64,000 nucleotides of DNA, taken from Osmia lignaria lignaria. Lineage: Eukaryota > Arthropoda > Insecta > Hymenoptera > Megachilidae. The DNA lies in contig NW_027478158.1 in NCBI RefSeq assembly GCF_051020975.1, positions 30,186,001 through 30,250,000 on the forward strand, written 5' to 3'. Both the position numbers and the translations under genes were made by a program. The notes below the pieces were generated by a model that saw nothing but the letters and a program-made list of their open reading frames with translations, was not told the DNA's origin and did no database searches. Below, piece by piece: positions 1 to 9,338 of this stretch (within the stretch, counting starts at the first letter, position 1; each line of letters starts with the position of its first letter).

Positions 1-120
1 GTAGGAAACTTAATTCTCTACAAAAAAGGTCTCTTAACATTTTGCCATAGCTCGTTTCGTTTCCGAGATATTTGCAGATTTATCTCATGGGAAGGGGCCT
101 GACGGACATATTTCGAGATA

Positions 121-152
121 TTTCTTCTTCTTGTTGTTCTTCTTCTGCACAG
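121..152 (+). other. Pyrimidine tract ending in CACAG (splice-acceptor-like), M1
   Basis: About 27 bases made only of T and C, interrupted by a few G in TTG units, lead into TGCACAG. This is what a eukaryotic 3' splice site looks like, and it occurs in most of the monomers. The TTC/TTG composition could equally be a simple-sequence remnant. Nothing in the window shows that the array is transcribed or spliced. Confidence 0.4.
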
Positions 153-393
153 CTAAGCTGGAAGTGGCATTTACAGCTCGCAATAGTGCAGAGTTATCTC
201 AAAGAAAGGGGCCACGGTGTTTCTGTATCTCTATTATATTGGTGCGGCTTCGGAACTTTTAAATATCTTGATATATCTCGAGAACTACGCATCTGATCAA
301 AAAATATCATAGAACATAAAAAGTAGGAAACTTAATTCTCTACAAAAAAGGTCTCTTAACATTTTGCCATAGCTCGCTTCGTTTCCGAGATAT

Positions 394-618
394 TTGCAGA
401 TTTATCTCAAGGGAAGGGGCCTGACGGACATATTTCGAGATATTTCTTCTTCTTGTTGTTCTTCTTCTGCAAAGCTAAGCTGGAAGTGGCATTTGCAGCT
501 CGCACTAGTGCAGAGTTATCTCAAAGAAAGGGGCCACGGTGTTTCTGTATCTCTATTATGTTGGTGTGGCTTCGGAACTTTTAAATATCTTGATATATCT
601 CGAGAACTACGCATCTGA
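394..618 (+). other. Monomer open frame of 74 codons, judged non-coding
   Basis: This is an example of an open frame found at the same place in most monomers. Its only possible start is TTG, not ATG. The translation is serine- and cysteine-rich in the pyrimidine tract, with no recognised domain. I see no promoter or consistent start context. The monomer length is 3x107+1, so the frame shifts in every copy and no long protein can run through the array. More than 20 monomers break the frame. Examples are TAG at about 14,012 (M44) and 52,327 (M163), TGA through GAAGTGACA in M101, M105, M115 and M118, and TGA through TTATGATG in M113. Such free loss argues against selection for a protein. Confidence 0.85.
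396..535 (+). repeat. Internal duplication within the monomer (396-421 and 510-535)
   Basis: Two 26-bp segments 114 bp apart match at 23 of 26 positions. Both run GCAGA, then TTATCTCAA, then AAGGGGCC. Upstream both are preceded by AGCTCGC, with about 16 extra bases in the first copy. The pair is present in every monomer. The simplest reading is that the 322-bp unit grew from a shorter ancestral repeat by internal duplication before it was amplified. The similarity is seen directly; the history is inferred. Confidence 0.8.
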
Positions 619-644
619 TCAAAAAATATCATAGAACATAAATT

Positions 645-1610
645 GTAGGAAACATAATTCTCTACAAAAAAGGTCTCTTAACATTTTGCCATAGCTCGCT
701 TCGTTTCCGAGATATTTGCAGATTTATCTCAAGGGAAGGGGCCTGACGGACATATTTCGAGATATTTCTTCTTCTTGTTGTTCTTCTTCTGCACAGCTAA
801 ACTGGAAGTGGCATTTCCAGCTCGCAATAGTGCAGAGTCATCTCAACGAAAGGGGCCACGGTGTTTCTGTATCTCTATTATGTTGGTGCGGCTTCGGAAC
901 TTTTAAATATCTTGATATATCTCGAGAACTACGCATCTGATCAAAAAATATCGTAGAACATAAAAAGTAGGAAACTTAATTCTCTACAAATAAAGTCTCT
1001 TAACATTTTGCCATAGCTCGCTTCGTTTCCGAGATATTTGCAGATTTATCTCAAGGGAAGGGGCCTGACGGACATATTTCGAGATATTTCTTCTTCTTGT
1101 TGTTCTTCTTCTGCACAGCTAAGCTGGAAGTGGCATTTACAGCTCGCAATAGTGCAGAGTTATCTCATAGAAAGGGGCCACGGTGTTTCTGTATCTCTAT
1201 TATGTTGGTGCGGCTTCGGAACTTTTAAATATCTCGATATATCTCGAGAACTACGCATCTGATCAAAAAATATCATAGACCATAAAAAGTAGGAAACTTA
1301 ATTCTCTACAAATAAAGTCTCTTAACATTTTGCCATAGCTCGCTTCGTTTCCGAGATATTTGCAGATATATCTCAACGGAAGGGGCCTGACGGACATATT
1401 TCGAGATATTTCTTCTTCTTGTTGTTCTTCTTCTGCACAGCTAAGCTGGAAGTGGCATTTCCAGCTCGCAATAGTGCAGAGTTATCTCATAGAAAGGGGC
1501 CACGGTGTTTCTGTATCTCTATTATGTTGGTGCGGCTTCGGAACTTTTAAATATCTCGATATATCTCGAGAACTACGCATCTGATCAAAAAATATCATAG
1601 AACATAGAAA
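645..1610. repeat. Trimer block, copy 1 (M3-M5)
   Basis: This 966-bp three-monomer unit carries linked variants: CTAAACTGG, TTTCCAGC and GAGTCATCTC in M3; ACAAATAAAGTC and CTCATAGAAAGG in M4; and both of the latter plus ATATCTCAACGG in M5. The same series recurs at 3,865 and 4,831. M3 differs from M13 at CTCAACGAAAGG. Confidence 0.85.
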
Positions 1611-3220
1611 GTAGGAAACTTAATTCTCTACAAAAAAGGTCTCTTAACATTTTGCCATAGCTCGCTTCGTTTCCGAGATATTTGCAGATTTATCTCAAGG
1701 GAAGGGGCCTGACGGACATATTTCGAGATATTTCTTCTTCTTGTTGTTCTTCTTCTGCACAGCTAAGCTGGAAGTGGCATTCGCAGCTCGCACTAGTGCA
1801 GAGTTATCTCAAAGAAAGGGGCCACGGTGTTTCTGTATCTCTATTATGTTGGTGCGGCTTCGGAACTTTTAAATATCTCGATATATCTCGAAAACTACGC
1901 TTCTGATCAAAAAATATCATTGAACATAAATTGTAGGAAACATAATTCTCTACAAAAAAGGTCTCTTAACATTTTGCCATAGCTCGCTTCGTTTCCGAGA
2001 TATTTGCAGATATATCTCAAGGGAAGGGGCCTGACGGACATATTTCGAGATATTTCTTCTTCTTGTTGTTCTTCTTCTGCACACCTAAGCTGGAAGTGGC
2101 ATTTACAGCTCGCAATAGTGCAGAGTTATCTCAAAGAAAGGGGCCACGGTGTTTCTGTATCTCTATTATGTTGGTGCGGCTTCGGAACTTTTAAATATCT
2201 TGATATATCTCGAGAACTACGCATCTGATCAAAAAATATCATAGAACATAAAAAGTAGGAAACTTAATTCTCTACAAAAAAGGTCTCTTAACATTTTGCC
2301 ATAGCTCGCTTCGTTTCCGAGATATTTGCAGATTTATCTCAAGGGAAGGGGCCTGACGGACATATTTCGAGATATTTCTTCTTCTTGTTGTTCTTCTTCT
2401 GCACAGCTAAGCTGGAAGTGGCATTTGCAGCTCGCACTAGTGCAGAGTTATCTCAAAGAAAGGGGCCACGGTGTTTCTGTATCTCTATTATGTTGGTGCG
2501 GCTTCGGAACTTTTAAATATCTCGATATATCTCGAAAACTACGCTTCTGATCAAAAAATATCATAGAACATAAAAAGTAGGAAACTTAATTCTCTACAAA
2601 AAAGGTCTCTTAACATTTTGCCATAGCTCGTTTCGTTTCCGAGATATTTGCAGATTTATCTCAAGGGAAGGGGCCTGACGGACATATTTCGAGATATTTC
2701 TTCTTCTTGTTGTTCTTCTTCTGCACAGCTAAGCTGGAAGTTGCATTTGCGGCTCGCACTAGTGCACAGTTATCTCAAAGAAAGGGGCCACGGTGTTTCT
2801 GTATCTCTATTATGTTGGTGCGGCTTCGGAACTTTTAAATATCTCGATATATCTCGAAAACTACGCTTCTGATCAAAAAATATCATTGAACATAAATTGT
2901 AGGAAACATAATTCTCTACAAAAAAGGTCTCTTAACATTTTGCCATAGCTCGCTTCGTTTCCGAGATATTTGCAGATATATCTCAAGGGAAGGGGCCTGA
3001 CGGACATATTTCGAGATATTTCTTCTTCTTGTTGTTCTTCTTCTGCACAGCTAAGCTGGAAGTGGCAGTTGCAGCTCGCAATAGTGCAGAGTTATCTCAA
3101 AGAAAGGGGCCACGGTGTTTCTGTATCTCTATTATGTTGGTGCGGCTTCGGAACTTTTAAATATCTTGATATATCTCGAGAACTACGCATCTGATCAAAA
3201 AATATCATAGAACATAAAAA
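1611..3220. repeat. Five-monomer block, copy 1 (M6-M10)
   Basis: The monomer order is class B, then M7 with GCACACCTAAGC, then class B, then M9 with GAAGTTGCATTTGCGG and GTGCACAG, then class A. It reappears at 6,441-8,050, an offset of 4,830 bp (15 monomers). Private changes such as CATTCGCAG in M6 and GGCAGTTGCAG in M10 show divergence since the duplication. Confidence 0.75.
1718..1886. repeat. 16-bp inverted repeat inside the monomer (1718-1733 and 1871-1886, M6)
   Basis: The left arm reads ATATTTCGAGATATTT. The right arm, read on the minus strand, is ATATATCGAGATATTT, so 15 of 16 positions pair across 137 bp. A further direct copy of the CGAGATATTT core lies 50 bp upstream of the left arm. 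The arrangement is perfect at the core in monomers with TATCTCGAT. In monomers with TATCTTGAT one base of the core is lost. It could form a large stem-loop or be a paired protein-binding site; neither is shown by sequence alone. Confidence 0.75.
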
Positions 3221-3864
3221 GTAGGAAACTTAATTCTCTACAAAAAAGGTCTCTTAACATTTTGCCATAGCTCGCTTCGTTTCCGAGATATTTGCAGATT
3301 TATCTCAAGGGAAGGGGCCTGACGGACATATTTCGAGATATTTCTTCTTCTTGTTGTTCTTCTTCTGCACAGCTAAGCTGGAAGTCGCATTTGCGGCTCG
3401 CACTAGTGCAGAGTTATCTCAAAGAAAGGGGCCACGGTGTTTCTGTATCTCTATTATGTTGGTGCGGCTTCGGAACTTTTAAATATCTTGATATATCTCG
3501 AGAACTACGCATCTGATCAAAAAATATCATAGAACATAAAAAGTAGGAAACTTAATTCTCTACAAAAAAGGTCTCTTAACATTTTGCCATAGCTCGCTTC
3601 GTTTCCGAGATATTTGCAGAGTTATCTCAAAGGAAGGGGCCTGACGGACATATTTCGAGATATTTCTTCTTCTTGTTGTTCTTCTTCTGCACAGCTAAGC
3701 TGGAAGTGGCATTTCCAGCTCGCAATAGTGCAGAGTTATCTCAAAGAAAGGGGCCACGGTGTTTCTGTATCTCTATTATGTTGGTGCGGCTTCGGAACTT
3801 TTAAATATCTTGATATATCTCGAGAACTACGCATCTGATCAAAAAATATCATAGAACATAGAAA

Positions 3865-4830
3865 GTAGGAAACTTAATTCTCTACAAAAAAGGTCTCTTA
3901 ACATTTTGCCATAGCTCGCTTCGTTTCCGAGATATTTGCAGATTTATCTCAAGGGAAGGGGCCTGACGGACATATTTCGAGATATTTCTTCTTCTTGTTG
4001 TTCTTCTTCTGCACAGCTAAACTGGAAGTGGCATTTCCAGCTCGCAATAGTGCAGAGTCATCTCAAAGAAAGGGGCCACGGTGTTTCTGTATCTCTATTA
4101 TGTTGGTGCGGCTTCGGAACTTTTAAATATCTTGATATATCTCGAGAACTACGCATCTGATCAAAAAATATCGTAGAACATAAAAAGTAGGAAACTTAAT
4201 TCTCTACAAATAAAGTCTCTTAACATTTTGCCATAGCTCGCTTCGTTTCCGAGATATTTGCAGATTTATCTCAAGGGAAGGGGCCTGACGGACATATTTC
4301 GAGATATTTCTTCTTCTTGTTGTTCTTCTTCTGCACAGCTAAGCTGGAAGTGGCATTTACAGCTCGCAATAGTGCAGAGTTATCTCATAGAAAGGGGCCA
4401 CGGTGTTTCTGTATCTCTATTATGTTGGTGCGGCTTCGGAACTTTTAAATATCTCGATATATCTCGAGAACTACGCATCTGATCAAAAAATATCATAGAC
4501 CATAAAAAGTAGGAAACTTAATTCTCTACAAATAAAGTCTCTTAACATTTTGCCATAGCTCGCTTCGTTTCCGAGATATTTGCAGATATATCTCAACGGA
4601 AGGGGCCTGACGGACATATTTCGAGATATTTCTTCTTCTTGTTGTTCTTCTTCTGCACAGCTAAGCTGGAAGTGGCATTTCCAGCTCGCAATAGTGCAGA
4701 GTTATCTCATAGAAAGGGGCCACGGTGTTTCTGTATCTCTATTATGTTGGTGCGGCTTCGGAACTTTTAAATATCTCGATATATCTCGAGAACTACGCAT
4801 CTGATCAAAAAATATCATAGAACATAGAAA
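3865..4830. repeat. Trimer block, copy 2 (M13-M15)
   Basis: This is a near-identical copy of M3-M5 at an offset of 3,220 bp (10 monomers). It is followed directly by a third copy, so M13-M18 form a true tandem of a 966-bp higher-order unit. The join at its left edge, ending ACATAGAAAG after M12, is the same as the tail of M5 and M15, consistent with an in-register crossover. Confidence 0.85.
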
Positions 4831-5796
4831 GTAGGAAACTTAATTCTCTACAAAAAAGGTCTCTTAACATTTTGCCATAGCTCGCTTCGTTTCCGAGATA
4901 TTTGCAGATTTATCTCAAGGGAAGGGGCCTGACGGACATATTTCGAGATATTTCTTCTTCTTGTTGTTCTTCTTCTGCACAGCTAAACTGGAAGTGGCAT
5001 TTCCAGCTCGCAATAGTGCAGAGTCATCTCAAAGAAAGGGGCCACGGTGTTTCTGTATCTCTATTATGTTGGTGCGGCTTCGGAACTTTTAAATATCTTG
5101 ATATATCTCGAGAACTACGCATCTGATCAAAAAATATCGTAGAACATAAAAAGTAGGAAACTTAATTCTCTACAAATAAAGTCTCTTAACATTTTGCCAT
5201 AGCTCGCTTCGTTTCCGAGATATTTGCAGATTTATCTCAAGGGAAGGGGCCTGACGGACATATTTCGAGATATTTCTTCTTCTTGTTGTTCTTCTTCTGC
5301 ACAGCTAAGCTGGAAGTGGCATTTACAGCTCGCAATAGTGCAGAGTTATCTCATAGAAAGGGGCCACGGTGTTTCTGTATCTCTATTATGTTGGTGCGGC
5401 TTCGGAACTTTTAAATATCTCGATATATCTCGAGAACTACGCATCTGATCAAAAAATATCATAGACCATAAAAAGTAGGAAACTTAATTCTCTACAAATA
5501 AAGTCTCTTAACCTTTTGCCATAGCTCGCTTCGTTTCCGAGATATTTGCAGATATATCTCAAGGGAAGGGGCCTGACGGACATATTTCGAGATATTTCTT
5601 CTTCTTGTTGTTCTTCTTCTGCACAGCTAAGCTGGAAGTGGCATTTACAGCTCGCAATAGTGCAGAGTTATCTCATAGAAAGGGGCCACGGTGTTTCTGT
5701 ATCTCTATTATGTTGGTGCGGCTTCGGAACTTTTAAATATCTCGATATATCTCGAGAACTACGCATCTGATCAAAAAATATCATAGAACATAAAAA
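4831..5796. repeat. Trimer block, copy 3 (M16-M18)
   Basis: This is the third copy of the 966-bp trimer. M16 and M17 match M13 and M14. M18 departs from M15: it reads CTCAAGGGAAGG and TTTACAGC rather than CTCAACGG and TTTCCAGC, and has TTAACCTTTT in its leader. M18 therefore looks like a mosaic or a diverged third member. Confidence 0.8.
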
Positions 5797-6440
5797 GTAG
5801 GAAACTTAATTCTCTACAAATAAAGTCTCTTAACATTTTGCCATAGCTCGCTTCGTTTCCGAGATATTTGCAGATTTATCTCAAGGGAAGGGGCCTGACG
5901 GACATATTTCGAGATATTTCTTCTTCTTGTTGTTCTTCTTCTGCACAGCTAAGCTGGAAGTGGCATTTGCGGCTCTCACTAGTGCAGAGTTATCTCAAAG
6001 AAAGGGGCCACGGTGTTTCTGTATCTCTATTATGTTGGTGCGGCTTCGGAACTTTTAAATATCTCGATATATCTCGAAAACTACGCTTCTGATCAAAAAA
6101 TATCATTGAACATAAATTGTAGGAAACATAATTCTCTACAAAAAAGGTCTCTTAACATTTTGCCATAGCTCGCTTCGTTTCCGAGATATTTGCAGATATA
6201 TCTCAAGGGAAGGGGCCTGACGGACATATTTCGAGATATTTCTTCTTCTTGTTGTTCTTCTTCTGCACAGCTAAGCTGGAAGTGGCATTTACAGCTCGCA
6301 ATAGTGCAGAGTTATCTCAAAGAAAGGGGCCACGGTGTTTCTGTATCTCTATTATGTTGGTGCGGCTTCGGAACTTTTAAATATCTTGACATATCTCGAG
6401 AAGTACGCATCTGATCAAAAAATATCATAGAACATAAAAA

Positions 6441-8050
6441 GTAGGAAACTTAATTCTCTACAAAAAAGGTCTCTTAACATTTTGCCATAGCTCGCTTCGT
6501 TTCCGAGATATTTGCAGATTTATCTCAAGGGAAGGGGCCTGACGGACATATTTCGAGATATTTCTTCTTCTTGTTGTTCTTCTTCTGCACAGCTAAGCTG
6601 GAAGTGGCATTTGCAGCTCGCACTAGTGCAGAGTTATCTCAAAGAAAGGGGCCACGGTGTTTCTGTATCTCTATTATGTTGGTGCGGCTTCGGAACTTTT
6701 AAATATCTCGATATATCTCGAAAACTACGCTTCTGATCAAAAAATATCATTGAACATAAATTGTAGGAAACATAATTCTCTACAAAAAAGGTCTCTTAAC
6801 ATTTTGCCATAGCTCGCTTCGTTTCCGAGATATTTGCAGATATATCTCAAGGGAAGGGGCCTGACGGACATATTTCGAGATATTTCTTCTTCTTGTTGTT
6901 CTTCTTCTGCACACCTAAGCTGGAAGTGGCATTTACAGCTCGCAATAGTGCAGAGTTATCTCAAAGAAAGGGGCCACGGTGTTTCTGTATCTCTATTATG
7001 TTGGTGCGGCTTCGGAACTTTTAAATATCTTGATATATCTCGAGAACTACGCATCTGATCAAAAAATATCAATGAACATAAAAAGTAGGAAACTTAATTC
7101 TCTACAAAAAAGGTCTCTTAACATTTTGCCATAGCTCGCTTCGTTTCCGAGATATTTGCAGATTTATCTCAAGGGAAGGGGCCTGACGGACATATTTCGA
7201 GATATTTCTTCTTCTTGTTGTTCTTCTTCTGCACAGCTAAGCTGGAAGTGGCATTTGCAGCTCGCACTAGTGCAGAGTTATCTCAAAGAAAGGGGCCACG
7301 GTGTTTCTGTATCTCTATTATGTTGGTGCGGCTTCGGAACTTTTAAATATCTCGATATATCTCGAAAACTACGCTTCTGATCAAAAAATATCATAGAACA
7401 TAAAAAGTAGGAAACTTAATTCTCTACAAAAAAGGTCTCTTAACATTTTGCCATAGCTCGTTTCGTTTCCGAGATATTTGCAGATTTATCTCAAGGGAAG
7501 GGGCCTGACGGACATATTTCGAGATATTTCTTCTTCTTGTTGTTCTTCTTCTGCACAGCTAAGCTGGAAGTTGCATTTGCGGCTCGCACTAGTGCACAGT
7601 TATCTCAAAGAAAGGGGCCACGGTGTTTCTGTATCTCTATTATGTTGGTGCGGCTTCGGAACTTTTAAATATCTCGATATATCTCGAAAACTACGCTTCT
7701 GATCAAAAAATATCATTGAACATAAATTGTAGGAAACATAATTCTCTACAAAAAAGGTCTCTTAACATTTTGCCATAGCTCGCTTCGTTTCCGAGATATT
7801 TGCAGATATATCTCAAGGGAAGGGGCCTGACGGACATATTTCGAGATATTTCTTCTTCTTGTTGTTCTTCTTCTGCACAGCTAAGCTGGAAGTGGCATTT
7901 ACAGCTCGCAATAGTGCAGAGTTATCTCAAAGAAAGGGGCCACGGTGTTTCTGTATCCCTATTATGTTGGTGCGGCTTCGGAACTTTTAAATATCTCGAT
8001 ATATCTCGAAAACTACGCTTCTGATCAAAAAATATCATAGAACATAAAAA
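6441..8050. repeat. Five-monomer block, copy 2 (M21-M25)
   Basis: This matches M6-M10 monomer for monomer, including the rare GCACACCTAAGC in M22 and GTTGCATTTGCGG with GTGCACAG in M24. Differences include ATCAATGAAC at the end of M22 and a class B tail in M25 where M10 has a class A tail. Confidence 0.75.
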
Positions 8051-8372
8051 GTAGGAAACTTAATTCTCTACAAAAAAGGTCTCTTAACATTTTGCCATAG
8101 CTCGCTTCGTTTCCGAGATATTTGCATATTTATGTCAAGGGAAGGGGCCTGACGGACATATTTCGAGATATTTCTTCTTCTTGTTGTTCTTCTTCTGCAC
8201 AGCTAAGCTGGAAGTGGCATTTGCGGCTCTCACTAGTGCAGAGTTATCTCAAAGAAAGGGGCCACGGTGTTTCTGTATCTCTATTATGTTGGTGCGGCTT
8301 CGGAACTTTTAAATATCTTGATATATCTCGAGAACTACGCATCTGATCAAAAAATATCATAGAACATAAAAA

Positions 8373-9338
8373 GTAGGAAACTTAATTCTCTACAAAAAAG
8401 GTCTCTTAACATTTTGCCATAGCTCGCTTCGTTTCCGAGATATTTGCAGATTTATCTCAAGGGAAGGGGCCTGACGGACATATTTCGAGATATTTCTTCT
8501 TCTTGTTGTTCTTCTTCTGCACAGCTAAGCTGGAAGTGGCATTTGCAGCTCCCACTAGTGCAGAGTTATCTCAAAGAAAGGGGCCACGGTGTTTCTGTAT
8601 CTCTATTATGTTGGTGCGGCTTCGGAACTTTTAAATATCTCGATATATCTCGAAAACTACGCTTCTGATCAAAAAATATCATAGAACATAAAAAGTAGGA
8701 AACTTAATTCTCTACAAAAAAGGTCTCTCAACATTTTGCCATAGCTCGTTTCGTTTCCGAGATATTTGCAGATTTATCTCATGGGAAGGGGCCTGACGGA
8801 CATATTTCGAGATATTTCTTCTTCTTGTTGTTCTTCTTCTGCACAGCTAAGCTGGAAGTGGCATTTACAGCTCGCAATAGTGCAGAGTTATCTCAAAGAA
8901 AGGGGCCACGGTGTTTCTGTATCTCTATTATATTGGTGCGGCTTCGGAACTTTTAAATATCTTGATATATCTCGAGAACTACGCATCTGATCAAAAAATA
9001 TCATAGAACATAAAAAGTAGGAAACTTAATTCTCTACAAAAAAGGTCTCTTAACATTTTGCCATAGCTCGCTTCGTTTCCGAGATATTTGCAGATTTATC
9101 TCAAGGGAAGGGGCCTGACGGACATATTTCGAGATATTTCTTCTTCTTGTTGTTCTTCTTCTGCAAAGCTAAGCTGGAAGTGGCATTTGCAGCTCGCACT
9201 AGTGCAGAGTTATCTCAAAGAAAGGGGCCACGGTGTTTCTGTATCTCTATTATGTTGGTGCGGCTTCGGAACTTTTAAATATCTCGATATATCTCGAAAA
9301 CTACGCTTCTGATCAAAAAATATCATAGAACATAAAAA
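8373..9338. repeat. Three-monomer block, copy 1 (M27-M29)
   Basis: M27 has CAGCTCCCACTAG, M28 has CTCATGGGAAGG with TTATATTGGTG, and M29 has TGCAAAGCTAAGC. M28-M29 also match M1-M2 at the window start, 27 monomers (8,694 bp) away, and all three resemble M39-M41. This indicates a longer-range duplication that is now broken up. Confidence 0.7.

Larger units (their letters stand above)
323..644. repeat. Representative satellite monomer (M2) and its anatomy
   Basis: This copy illustrates the order of elements shared by all monomers. Relative positions are as follows. An imperfect hairpin lies at 1-21. A first CGAGATATTT lies at 64-73. A GCAGATTTATCTCAA block starts at 74. A second CGAGATATTT lies at 114-123. 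A TTC/TTG pyrimidine tract spans 121-148. A CAGCT-A-AGCTG palindrome lies at about 150-160, disrupted in this copy, which reads AAGCT. A second GCAGAGTTATCTCAA block starts at 188. A conserved GGGGCCACGG stretch lies near 207. A segment reading AAATATCTTG (or AAATATCTCG in other copies) lies at 261-270. A TGATCA (BclI) site lies near 295, followed by an A-rich tail. The monomer start is chosen for convenience and has no biological meaning. Confidence 0.95.

Noticed and set aside
111..127. CENP-B box
   Set aside because: TTTCGAGATATTTC has the TTCG and a correctly placed A but lacks the CGGG end. No other segment on either strand fits.
101..310. Hammerhead ribozyme, sometimes found in satellite DNAs
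   Set aside because: The CTGATGA core is absent on both strands. CTGATCA and CTGACGG are the nearest matches and lack the required bases. Other ribozyme classes cannot be excluded by eye.
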